16,335 bases of DNA from an uncultured Clostridia bacterium (lineage in GTDB: Bacteria; Bacillota; Clostridia; Oscillospirales; Ruminococcaceae). The stretch spans positions 1 through 16,335 of the forward strand of contig CANRDG010000028.1 of the NCBI GenBank assembly GCA_947629275.1. Reading direction: 5' to 3'. Both the position numbers and the translations under genes were made by a program. This document shows positions 1-5,751 of this stretch, piece by piece; the first letter of the stretch is position 1; the number at the start of each line of letters is the position of its first letter. Below the pieces are notes generated by a model. The model did not search any database and was not told where the DNA came from. It was given only the letters and a program-made list of their open reading frames with translations.

Positions 1-25
1 ATACTATATATATTATGTATGGTGT
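1..25 (+). promoter_or_regulatory. possible promoter -10 region of the S10 supercluster
   Basis: The left edge is AT-rich and contains TATTAT at 11-16, five of six matches to the TATAAT consensus. A second weaker match, TACTAT, lies at 2-7. The -35 box would fall outside the window, so the promoter cannot be confirmed. No coding sequence is visible before rpsJ, and the RNA-like structure begins shortly after, which would fit a transcript starting near 22-24. This is inference from position and one hexamer. Confidence 0.35.
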
Positions 26-36
26 GCGGCAAAGAT

Positions 37-179
37 ATGCGATGAAGCGGGAGGTGGCCGACCAAAGAGTCGGGGAATTTCCGCAGAGTATGTCCGATTT
101 TAAACCGGGCGGCCGATATTTACACATCAAGGCTTTTGCGTTTCTTGCGATGGCGGCATTGCCGCTTTTACGCTAAAGC
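37..179 (+). promoter_or_regulatory. structured 5' leader core of the S10 operon
   Basis: This untranslated stretch holds several complementary segments. GATG 41-44 can pair with CATC 125-128. GCGGGA 47-52 pairs with 79-84 (one G-U). CCGAC 58-62 and GTCGG 69-73 form a perfect hairpin with loop CAAAGA. GTCCG 92-96 can pair with 106-110 (one G-U). A second domain has bases 132-141 pairing with 170-179 (nine pairs, one T-T mismatch), topped by GCGGC/GCCGC at 153-165. Ribosomal protein operons are commonly controlled by leaders that bind one of their own products; in E. coli, L4 binds the S10 leader. Which protein would bind here is unknown. Confidence 0.55.
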
Positions 180-181
180 AC

Positions 182-209
182 GGGCTTTATGTGTGCGCTG
201 TGTAAGCCC
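182..209 (+). promoter_or_regulatory. leader hairpin preceding the attenuator
   Basis: GGGCTT at 182-187 pairs perfectly with AAGCCC at 204-209. Its right arm shares bases with two other possible partners: the first base of the terminator hairpin at 209, and the long helix that joins 201-208 to 243-250. It therefore cannot coexist fully with the long helix, which makes it a candidate switching element. Confidence 0.45.
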
Positions 210-262
210 CGAAAACAATTCACGGTTTTCGGATATTTTTTCGGCTTACAAGCGAAACACAT
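189..262 (+). repeat. imperfect inverted repeat enclosing the leader terminator
   Basis: Bases 189-208 and 243-262 are near-perfect inverted copies: ATGTGT/ACACAT, then CGCT/AGCG, then TGTAAGCC/GGCTTACA. Only a 1x2 internal loop and one bulged G interrupt them, giving 18 pairs. The enclosed segment holds the terminator hairpin and its T-run. A readthrough transcript could fold this whole block into one long stem. Confidence 0.6.
209..241 (+). terminator. leader attenuator-type intrinsic terminator
   Basis: CCGAAAAC at 209-216 pairs perfectly with GTTTTCGG at 225-232 (eight pairs, eight-base loop) and is followed by ATATTTTTT at 233-241. This is the form of a factor-independent terminator. 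It lies about 115 bases before the rpsJ start, and I see no gene upstream in the window that it would end, so premature termination (attenuation) in the S10 leader is the more likely role. It could instead end a transcript that begins left of the window. Confidence 0.6.
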
Positions 263-274
263 GGAGTAGTGTAA

Positions 275-313
275 AAGATCTGACGGGCTTTAAGGCTCGC
301 AAAACAAGGTCTT
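275..313 (+). promoter_or_regulatory. stem-loop just upstream of the rpsJ ribosome binding site
   Basis: AAGATC at 275-280 pairs with GGTCTT at 308-313 (one G-U). Inside it, CGGGC at 284-288 pairs with GCTCG at 295-299 (one G-U). The element ends about 28 bases before AAGGAGG (341-347). CGGGCTTTA at 284-292 is a direct copy of 181-189, so it could also compete for the AAGCCC segment at 204-209. Confidence 0.35.
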
Positions 314-356
314 GCCCCCCAACAAATTTTCAAAGTTTTCAAGGAGGCGAATTAAA

Positions 357-671
357 ATGGCAGTCAATGAAAAGATCAGGATAAGGATCAAAGGTTACGA
401 ACACGCTGTTGTTGATGCGGCGGCAGGAAAGATAGTTGACGCTGTAAAGCGCTCGGGCGCTAAGGTAAGCGGCCCTATACCTCTGCCGACAGACAAAGAG
501 ATCGTGACCATACTCCGCGCTGTTCACATGTTCAAGGACAGCAGAGAGCAGTTCGAGCTGAGAACGCACAAGAGACTTATTGACGTACTCAGACCGACAA
601 ACGACACAATGACAGCTCTTCAGGGGCTGGAACTTCCTGCGGGCGTTGAGATCGTAATGGAGATCAAGTAA
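357..671 (+). CDS. rpsJ: 30S ribosomal protein S10
   Basis: S10 is a 30S head protein; free S10 (NusE) also joins the NusB antitermination complex. The 104-residue product has the family length and recognisable S10 sequence: the start MAVNEKIRIRIKGYEH, then SGPIPLPTDKE and the histidine-rich loop FELRTHKRLID. I chose the ATG at 357 rather than an in-frame start at 312. AAGGAGG at 341-347 lies at the right distance, and the 15 extra residues would not belong to the family. It is the first gene of the cluster, after a long structured leader, and is followed by a 96-base gap with two hairpins before rplC. Confidence 0.98.
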   Translation: MAVNEKIRIRIKGYEHAVVDAAAGKIVDAVKRSGAKVSGPIPLPTDKEIVTILRAVHMFKDSREQFELRTHKRLIDVLRPTNDTMTALQGLELPAGVEIVMEIK

Positions 672-767
672 TCTCCTAAAGAGATCGCAAAGGTGATCTC
701 TCAACGGTTTTACGGCAGGTCATGTCGGAAAATTCCGACCAATAACCTATTTTAGGAGGAAAAGAAA
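672..767 (+). promoter_or_regulatory. structured rpsJ-rplC intergenic region
   Basis: Two hairpins occupy this gap. AGAGATC at 680-686 pairs with GATCTCT at 695-701 around the loop GCAAAGGT. GTCGGA at 724-729 pairs with TCCGAC at 734-739 around a four-base loop. No T-run follows either stem, so they do not look like terminators. They may be RNA processing sites, protein-binding sites or transcript stabilisers. The rplC binding site AGGAGG (754-759) lies after the second hairpin and is free. Confidence 0.5.
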
Positions 768-1403
768 ATGCAAAAAGGGATAATCGGCAAAAAGATCGGT
801 ATGACACAGATCTTTGACGAGGCGGGAAAATTCATTCCCGTAACAGTTATCGAGGCTGGACCTTGTGTAGTGGTACAGAAGAAGACAGCCGAAAATGACG
901 GATACGATGCCGTACAGCTCGGTTTCGGCGAGATCCGTTCAAAGAACGTGACAAAGCCTTTGCAGGGTCACTTCAAGAAGGCTGACGTTGCGATGAAGAG
1001 AACTCTGAGAGAGTTCAAACTTGACGACACGACTTCGCTGAATGTCGGCGACATTATAAAGGCTGACACATTCGCGGAGGGCGACATAGTTGACGTAAGC
1101 GGCACGAGCAAAGGTAAAGGCTTTGCAGGCACTATAAAGCGTCACAACAACCACAGACTGAAAGAAACACACGGTTCGGGCCCTGTTGTAAGACAGGCAG
1201 GCTCTATGGGCGCTTGCTCCTCGCCTTCGAGAATTTACAAGGGCAAGGGTATGCCGGGTCACATGGGCGCCGAAAAGGTGACTGTTCAGAATCTGACGGT
1301 AGTCAAGGTAGACGCTGAAAACAATCTTATCGCGATAAAAGGCGCGGTACCCGGTCCTAACGGCTCGGTAGTTACCATTGCCGACTGCGTTAAGAAGGCT
1401 TAG
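768..1403 (+). CDS. rplC: 50S ribosomal protein L3
   Basis: L3 is an early assembly protein of the 50S subunit that binds near the 3' end of 23S rRNA and reaches toward the peptidyl transferase centre. The 211-residue product has the L3 N-terminus (MQKGIIGKKIGMTQIF). The central extension at about 125-170 carries RHNNHRLKETHGSG, RQAGSMGA and the KGKGMPGHMG motif. The ATG follows TTTAGGAGG with good spacing. The stop codon is 17 bases before the rplD start, so the two are probably coupled. Confidence 0.98.
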   Translation: MQKGIIGKKIGMTQIFDEAGKFIPVTVIEAGPCVVVQKKTAENDGYDAVQLGFGEIRSKNVTKPLQGHFKKADVAMKRTLREFKLDDTTSLNVGDIIKADTFAEGDIVDVSGTSKGKGFAGTIKRHNNHRLKETHGSGPVVRQAGSMGACSSPSRIYKGKGMPGHMGAEKVTVQNLTVVKVDAENNLIAIKGAVPGPNGSVVTIADCVKKA

Positions 1404-1420
1404 TGGAAGGAGGAGTTACG

Positions 1421-2044
1421 ATGCCAAACGTTTCAGTTTACGATATGAGCGGCAAGAAGGTCGCTGATACTGAGCTTAGCGAGGCGGTTTTCGGTATTAC
1501 TCCGAACGTTCCGGCTATGCACGCTATGGTAGTTAATTACCTTGCCAACCAGAGGCAGGGAACACAGTCCACTTTGACACGCACGGAAGTTTCGGGCGGC
1601 GGCAAGAAGCCGTGGAGACAGAAGGGCACGGGTCGCGCAAGACAGGGTTCTACAAGGGCTCCACAGTGGACACACGGAGGCGTTGCTCTCGGACCTAAGC
1701 CGAGAAGCTACAGATACGCTCTCAACAAGAAGCTTAGAAGACTTGCTATGAAGTCTGCGCTCTCCACAAAGGTGATAGACGACAACATTGTTGTTTTGGA
1801 CGAGCTGAAGCTTGATGAGTTCAAGACAAAGACGGTTGTTAATATGCTCGGCGCACTCGGCGTTGAAGGCAAGGCTCTGATAGTTATGCCGGAGGCTGAT
1901 GCAAAGGTTATAAAGAGCGCAAACAACATTCCCGGCGTAAAGACCACGCTGGTAAACACTTTGAACGTTTACGACATTCTTAACTACGATAAGTTCATCG
2001 TTGTTAAGGACGCCGTTGCGAAGATCGAGGAGGTATACGCGTAA
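1421..2044 (+). CDS. rplD: 50S ribosomal protein L4
   Basis: L4 binds domain I of 23S rRNA and lines the exit tunnel. In E. coli and some other bacteria it also represses its own operon through the leader. The product is 207 residues. The long basic tunnel loop lies at about 45-97 and contains EVSGGGKKPWRQKGTGRARQ, WTHGGVALGPKPRSY and other family hallmarks. I chose ATG 1421, directly after GGAAGGAGGAG, over a GTG at 1403 that would overlap the rplC stop and place the binding site inside the gene. Its stop overlaps the rplW start by one base. L4 is the best-known candidate regulator for the structured leader here. Confidence 0.97.
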   Translation: MPNVSVYDMSGKKVADTELSEAVFGITPNVPAMHAMVVNYLANQRQGTQSTLTRTEVSGGGKKPWRQKGTGRARQGSTRAPQWTHGGVALGPKPRSYRYALNKKLRRLAMKSALSTKVIDDNIVVLDELKLDEFKTKTVVNMLGALGVEGKALIVMPEADAKVIKSANNIPGVKTTLVNTLNVYDILNYDKFIVVKDAVAKIEEVYA

Positions 2045-2340
2045 TGGCTAAGACAGCTCAGAGCATTGTTATAAGACCTATAATCACTGAGGCTTCGATA
2101 GACAACCTGCAAATGCGCAAGTACACCTTCGAGGTCGCAAAGGACGCCAACAAGTCTGAGATAGCTAAAGCTGTTGAAGAACTTTTCGGTGTTAAGGTAG
2201 AAAAGGTCAACACACTTAATGTAAACGGCAAAAAGAGAAGAATGGGCAGATACGAGGGCAAGACCCCTGACTGGAAAAAGGCTATAGTTACTCTTAAAGA
2301 GGGCGAAAAGTCTATTGAGTTCTTCGACAACCTTGTATAA
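2044..2340 (+). CDS. rplW: 50S ribosomal protein L23
   Basis: L23 sits at the mouth of the polypeptide exit tunnel and is the docking point for trigger factor and the signal recognition particle. The 98-residue product is of usual bacterial length. It shows the family N-terminus (VIRPIITEASIDN), the middle segment YTFEVAKDANKSEIAKAVEELF and the loop VNTLNVNGKKRRMGR. Its ATG overlaps the rplD stop in TAATG, and its binding site (GAGGAGG, 2027-2033) lies within the end of rplD, so translation is probably coupled. A 131-base structured gap follows. Confidence 0.98.
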   Translation: MAKTAQSIVIRPIITEASIDNLQMRKYTFEVAKDANKSEIAKAVEELFGVKVEKVNTLNVNGKKRRMGRYEGKTPDWKKAIVTLKEGEKSIEFFDNLV

Positions 2341-2471
2341 GGTAATAGCCGCGTAAATATCCGCCAAAGAGCGGATACCCCGATAGTTTTTAGTCGGGCG
2401 TATGTATGGGAACGACTCCGCGGGCTGCGAAGCGACGTTCTCGCAAAACTTCAGAAGGAGTGAAATAACAC
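2341..2471 (+). promoter_or_regulatory. structured rplW-rplB intergenic region
   Basis: This gap is unusually long for the middle of an S10 cluster. Bases 2358-2364 (TATCCGC) pair perfectly with 2371-2377 around the loop CAAAGA. CCCGA 2379-2383 pairs with TCGGG 2394-2398 around a T-rich loop. GAACG near 2410-2414 can pair with CGTTC at 2436-2440. No T-run terminator follows. The rplB binding site AAGGAG lies at 2455-2460, outside the hairpins. An in-frame reading of this region (2402-2584) runs into rplB in another frame and has no support as a gene. Confidence 0.5.
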
Positions 2472-3305
2472 ATGGCTATAAAAAGCTACAAGCCTACGAC
2501 AGCCGGCAGAAGAGGTATGACAGTTACCGATTACAGCTGCCTGTCCAAGGTAAAGCCGGAGAAAAGCCTGCTGGAGCCTCTTAAGAAGACTTCGGGCAGA
2601 AACAGCTACGGCAGGATAACCGTTCGTCATCACGGCGGCGGAAACAGAAGGAAGTACCGCGTTATCGACTTCAAGAGAAACAAGACCGGTATGAACGCTA
2701 CAGTTCAGACCATTGAATACGATCCTAACAGATCGGCATTTATCGCTCTTGTACAGTACGAGGACGGAGAGAAGAGATACATCATCGCACCGAACGGTCT
2801 TGCCGTTGGCGATGTTGTAAGGTCGGGCGCTGACGCTGACATAAAGCCGGGCAACGCTCTGGCACTTGCCAACATTCCCGTTGGTACTTTCATTCACAAC
2901 ATCGAGCTTTATCCCGGCAAAGGCGCACAGCTTGTAAGAAGCGCCGGAAATATGGCTCAACTCATGGGCAAGGAGGATAATTACGCACTGGTAAGACTTC
3001 CTTCGGGCGAAATGAGAAAGATCGCTGTAAACTGCATGGCGTCTATCGGTCAGGTGGGCAACATCGACCACGAGAACGTGAACGTCGGCAAGGCAGGAAA
3101 GACCCGTCACATGGGCATAAGACCTACCGTAAGAGGTTCGGTAATGAACCCGAACGACCACCCTCACGGTGGTGGTGAAGGTAAGTCGCCTGTCGGTCGT
3201 CCGTCACCTGTTACTCCGTGGGGCAAGCCGACCATGGGCTACAAGACCCGTGCAAAGCACAACCGCTCCGATAAATTTATCGTAAAGCGCCGCAACGGTA
3301 AGTAA
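2472..3305 (+). CDS. rplB: 50S ribosomal protein L2
   Basis: L2 is a core 50S protein needed for subunit association and for the peptidyl transferase region. The 277-residue product matches the family length and signature from end to end: MAIKSYKPTTAGRRGMTV, then GRNSYGRITVRHHGGG at about 40-58, and the C-terminal block at 225-260. That block holds MNPNDHPHGGGEGKSP, in which H230 corresponds to the conserved His229 of E. coli, and GRPSPVTPWGKPTMGYKTR. The ATG follows AGAAGGAG with normal spacing. It is separated from rplW by structured RNA, so it may be expressed partly independently of the first four genes. The gap to rpsS is short (20 bases). Confidence 0.98.
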   Translation: MAIKSYKPTTAGRRGMTVTDYSCLSKVKPEKSLLEPLKKTSGRNSYGRITVRHHGGGNRRKYRVIDFKRNKTGMNATVQTIEYDPNRSAFIALVQYEDGEKRYIIAPNGLAVGDVVRSGADADIKPGNALALANIPVGTFIHNIELYPGKGAQLVRSAGNMAQLMGKEDNYALVRLPSGEMRKIAVNCMASIGQVGNIDHENVNVGKAGKTRHMGIRPTVRGSVMNPNDHPHGGGEGKSPVGRPSPVTPWGKPTMGYKTRAKHNRSDKFIVKRRNGK

Positions 3306-3325
3306 TCTGAAAGGAGGCAGTTGTA

Positions 3326-3607
3326 ATGAGTAGAAGTGTTAAAAAAGGGCCTTACGTTCAGGAAGTCCTTTTGAAAAGAGTTAAAGCTATGAACGACGCC
3401 GGAGAGAAGAAGGTACTGAAAACATGGAGCCGCGCTTCGACGATATTCCCTGACTTCGTTGGTCACACGTTCGCTGTTCACAACGGTCAGAAGCATATAC
3501 CCGTTTACGTTACCGAGGATATGATCGGTCATAAGCTTGGTGAGTTTGCGCCGACAAGGACTTTCAAAGGTCATGCAGGCTCTAAAGTATCTAACAACGG
3601 TAAATAG
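3326..3607 (+). CDS. rpsS: 30S ribosomal protein S19
   Basis: S19 forms a complex with S13 in the 30S head, near the A-site tRNA. The 93-residue protein has the usual length and motifs: MSRSVKKGPYVQEVLLKRV at the start, TWSRASTIFPDFVGHTFAVH in the middle, and the histidine-containing segment MIGHKLGEFAPTRTFKGHAG. AAAGGAGG at 3310-3317 precedes the ATG. The gene lies in the tight run rplB-rpsS-rplV-rpsC, where all gaps are about 20 bases. Confidence 0.98.
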   Translation: MSRSVKKGPYVQEVLLKRVKAMNDAGEKKVLKTWSRASTIFPDFVGHTFAVHNGQKHIPVYVTEDMIGHKLGEFAPTRTFKGHAGSKVSNNGK

Positions 3608-3625
3608 CGGAAAGGAGGAGTTCTG

Positions 3626-3961
3626 ATGGAAGCAAAGGCAATTTTGAAAAATGCCCGGATCGCTCCCCGCAAGGTCAAGATAGTTCTTGATCTTATAAGA
3701 GGAAAAGATCTGGAAATGGCATTGGCAATAGTTAATCACACACCAAAGGCTGCAAGCGAATATCTGGTAAAGCTTCTGAAGTCCGCCGCCGCTAACGCGG
3801 AAAACAATCACAACATGGACAAGAACAGACTCTATGTTGCGGAATGTTATGTAAGCCCCGGTATTACCATGAAGAGATTTATCGCAAGAGCAAGAGGCAG
3901 CGCAAACAGGATCCTTAAGAGAACTTCGCACATAACGGTAGTTCTTAAAGAGAAGGATTAA
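3626..3961 (+). CDS. rplV: 50S ribosomal protein L22
   Basis: L22 contacts all 23S rRNA domains, and its beta-hairpin forms part of the exit tunnel constriction beside L4. The 111-residue product begins MEAKAILKNARIAPRKVKIV. The family helix region KAASEYLVKLLKSAAANAENNH lies near 47-68. The C-terminal tunnel hairpin contains MKRFIARARGSANRILKRTSHI. The binding site AAAGGAGG is at 3611-3618. Substitutions or deletions in this hairpin cause macrolide resistance in other bacteria; I see nothing abnormal here. Confidence 0.98.
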   Translation: MEAKAILKNARIAPRKVKIVLDLIRGKDLEMALAIVNHTPKAASEYLVKLLKSAAANAENNHNMDKNRLYVAECYVSPGITMKRFIARARGSANRILKRTSHITVVLKEKD

Positions 3962-3981
3962 GCTAGAAGGAGGTAAACTGA

Positions 3982-4797
3982 ATGGGACAGAAAGTTAATC
4001 CGCACGGTCTGCGTGTCGGTATAATCAAGGATTGGGACTCCCGCTGGTTTGCAAATAAAGCTGCTTTTGGCGATACTTTGGTTGAGGACTACAAGATCCG
4101 TAAGTTCATTATGAACGCTCTCAACACAAGATCTAAAAATCCTGAAAGCAAGACGGTCTATGCAGGTGTTCCCACTATCGAGATAGAACGTATGGCTGAC
4201 AACGAAAAGGAAAATGGAAAGATAAGGATCCATATCCACTGCGCCAAGCCCGGTATAGTTATCGGCAGAGGCGGCGCGGAAGTTGAAAAGCTCCGTCTTT
4301 CACTCGAAAAAATGACCGGCAAGTCGGTCAACATCAATATAGTAGAGGTAGCTCAACCTGATCTCAGCGCACAGCTGGTGGCTGAAAAGATAGCTCAGGA
4401 TCTGGAGGACAGAATTTCCTACAGACGTGCCATGAAGCAGGCTATAAGCCGTTCTATGAAGCTCGGCGCTAAGGGTATCAAGACAAGATGCTCGGGTCGT
4501 TTGGGCGGCGCTGAAATAGCGAGAGCAGAAAGCTACCACGAAGGCACTATACCTCTTCAGACGATAAGAGCCGACATCGATTACGGCTTTGCTGAAGCAG
4601 CCACGACCTATGGTCGCATTGGCGTTAAGGTATGGATATACAGAGGCGAAGTTCTCAAGGGAGAGGTTGCTCCTTCACAGAGCAAAGCCCCCGCAGAGAA
4701 GTCTGACAAGAAGCGCTACGGTGACAAGAAGCCGAGAGGAAAGGCTCCTTTCAACGGCAGAAAGCGCGAGGAAAAACGTGAAGGAGGTAACAAGTAA
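3982..4797 (+). CDS. rpsC: 30S ribosomal protein S3 with extended basic tail
   Basis: S3 sits at the mRNA entry channel of the 30S head and helps unwind mRNA. The N-terminus MGQKVNPHGLRVGIIKDWDS is typical. A KH domain follows with its GXXG loop at 95-98 (IGRGG), then the C-terminal domain with GIKTRCSGRLGGAEIARAE and GRIGVKVWIYRGE. At 271 residues it is about 40-55 longer than many bacterial S3 proteins. The excess is a lysine, arginine and glutamate-rich tail from about 226 to 271, probably disordered. AGAAGGAGG at 3965-3973 precedes the ATG. The stop overlaps the rplP start by one base, and the last codons encode the rplP binding site. Confidence 0.97.
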   Translation: MGQKVNPHGLRVGIIKDWDSRWFANKAAFGDTLVEDYKIRKFIMNALNTRSKNPESKTVYAGVPTIEIERMADNEKENGKIRIHIHCAKPGIVIGRGGAEVEKLRLSLEKMTGKSVNINIVEVAQPDLSAQLVAEKIAQDLEDRISYRRAMKQAISRSMKLGAKGIKTRCSGRLGGAEIARAESYHEGTIPLQTIRADIDYGFAEAATTYGRIGVKVWIYRGEVLKGEVAPSQSKAPAEKSDKKRYGDKKPRGKAPFNGRKREEKREGGNK

Positions 4798-5228
4798 TGC
4801 TGCTTCCAAAGAGAGTTAAGTACAGAAGGGTTCACAGAGGTCGTATGACCGGTGTGGCTACAAGAGGAAACAAGGTATCGGACGGCGAGTTCGGTTTACA
4901 GGCTCTTGAGCCGGCATGGATAACCTCGAACCAGATAGAGGCTGCGCGTATCGCGATGACAAGATACATCAAGAGAGGCGGTCAGGTCTGGATAAAGGTA
5001 TTCCCCGACAAGCCCGTTACCAAAAAGCCTCTCGGCACCCGAATGGGTTCAGGTAAAGGCGCTCCCGAATACTGGGTAGCGGTAGTTAAGCCCGGACGCG
5101 TAATGTTCGAGATCGCCGGAGTAAGCGAAGAAGCTGCGAGAGAAGCAATACGTCTTGCGATGCACAAGCTTCCTATCAAGTGTAAATTCGTTAAAAGAGA
5201 GTCCGAAGAAATGGGTGGTGAGCAATAA
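4797..5228 (+). CDS. rplP: 50S ribosomal protein L16
   Basis: L16 organises the A-site region of the 50S subunit and is a late assembly protein. The 143-residue product shows MLLPKRVKYRRVHRGRMTG, ALEPAWITSNQIEAARIA and the strongly conserved block RGGQVWIKVFPDKPVTKKPL followed by GTRMGSGKGAPEYWVAVVKPG. The ATG overlaps the rpsC stop. Its binding site AAGGAGG (4781-4787) is inside rpsC, so initiation is likely coupled. It in turn overlaps rpmC by one base. Confidence 0.98.
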   Translation: MLLPKRVKYRRVHRGRMTGVATRGNKVSDGEFGLQALEPAWITSNQIEAARIAMTRYIKRGGQVWIKVFPDKPVTKKPLGTRMGSGKGAPEYWVAVVKPGRVMFEIAGVSEEAAREAIRLAMHKLPIKCKFVKRESEEMGGEQ

Positions 5229-5431
5229 TGAAGTCAAGCGAGATAAAGGAACTGAGAGATCTTTCCGAGGCAGAACTCAACGAGAAGCTCGATGGTCTGA
5301 ACAAGGAATTGTTCAATCTTCGTTTTCAGCACGCTGTGAATCAGCTTGACAACCCCCTCAGACTGAAGGCGGTCAAGAAGGATATTGCTCGTGTTAAGAC
5401 GATCATTCGTGAGAAAGAACTTGCTGAGTGA
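5228..5431 (+). CDS. rpmC: 50S ribosomal protein L29
   Basis: L29 is a small two-helix protein next to L23 at the exit tunnel. The 67-residue product carries the family pattern: EIKELRDLSEAELNEKL, then LNKELFNLRFQHAVNQLDNP and a closing helix KKDIARVKTIIREKE. The ATG overlaps the rplP stop. The upstream binding site is only GGTGGTGAG, weaker than at neighbouring genes, so translation probably depends on ribosomes finishing rplP. Confidence 0.97.
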   Translation: MKSSEIKELRDLSEAELNEKLDGLNKELFNLRFQHAVNQLDNPLRLKAVKKDIARVKTIIREKELAE

Positions 5432-5448
5432 GGAAAGGAGGATATACC

Positions 5449-5706
5449 ATGAGCGAGAGAAATCTTAGAAAAACAAGAGTGGGCAAGGTAGTTTCAAACA
5501 AGATGGATAAGACCATTGTTGTGGCTATCGCTGATAACGTTCAGCACCCCCTCTATAAGAAGATCATAAAAAGAACTGTAAAGCTCAAGGCACATGACGA
5601 AAACAACGTCTGCAACATTGGCGACACTGTTGAAGTTATGGAAACACGTCCTCTGTCTAAGGATAAGAGATGGCGTCTGGTCAGAGTTGTTGAACAGGCT
5701 AAGTAA
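5449..5706 (+). CDS. rpsQ: 30S ribosomal protein S17
   Basis: S17 is an OB-fold protein and one of the primary binders of 16S rRNA in the 30S body. The 85-residue product begins MSERNLRKTRVGKVVSNKMDKT. It contains the conserved HPLYKKIIKRTVKLKAHDE and the closing ETRPLSKDKRWRLVRVVE. I chose ATG 5449, which follows AAAGGAGG (5434-5441), over a GTG at 5428 that overlaps the rpmC stop and adds seven unrelated residues. It is the last gene of the S10 cluster; a 45-base gap separates it from rplN. Confidence 0.97.
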   Translation: MSERNLRKTRVGKVVSNKMDKTIVVAIADNVQHPLYKKIIKRTVKLKAHDENNVCNIGDTVEVMETRPLSKDKRWRLVRVVEQAK

Positions 5707-5751
5707 TTTGTACGCTAACATTTAACGAAAGTTTGAAAGGAGGAACGTACT
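5707..5751 (+). promoter_or_regulatory. hairpin around the rplN ribosome binding site
   Basis: GTACG at 5710-5714 pairs with CGTAC at 5746-5750, ending one base before the rplN GTG codon and enclosing the AAAGGAGG binding site. Inside, AAC-GAAA-GTT forms a short GNRA-type tetraloop hairpin. The fold could modulate rplN initiation at the junction of the S10 and spc clusters. The stems are short, so this is weak evidence. Confidence 0.3.

Noticed and set aside
42..176. A 44-codon frame in the leader (starts MKREVADQRVGEF) as a leader peptide
   Set aside because: No ribosome binding site precedes it, it overlaps the paired RNA segments, and its composition is not informative. It remains a remote possibility that translation of a short peptide feeds the attenuator.
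312..356. Upstream extension of rpsJ
   Set aside because: The added residues come from the ribosome binding region and are absent from S10 proteins; AAGGAGG points to ATG 357.
136..384. 82-residue frame running across the leader terminator into rpsJ
   Set aside because: It overlaps the true start of rpsJ in another frame, passes through the T-run and has no recognisable product.
1403..1420. GTG start for rplD overlapping the rplC stop
   Set aside because: The strong binding site lies inside this extension, and L4 normally begins at the MPNVSVYD sequence from ATG 1421.
2402..2584. 60-residue frame over the rplW-rplB gap
   Set aside because: No ribosome binding site, overlaps rplB out of frame and lies in structured RNA.
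2451..3167. Long antisense frames opposite rplB and other ribosomal genes (also 10286-10900, 12366-12890 and 13118-14038)
   Set aside because: They are shadows of strongly biased coding sequences, have low-complexity serine or leucine-rich translations and no family features.
5428..5448. GTG start for rpsQ overlapping rpmC
   Set aside because: It would include the AAAGGAGG site as codons; ATG 5449 has proper spacing and matches the family start.
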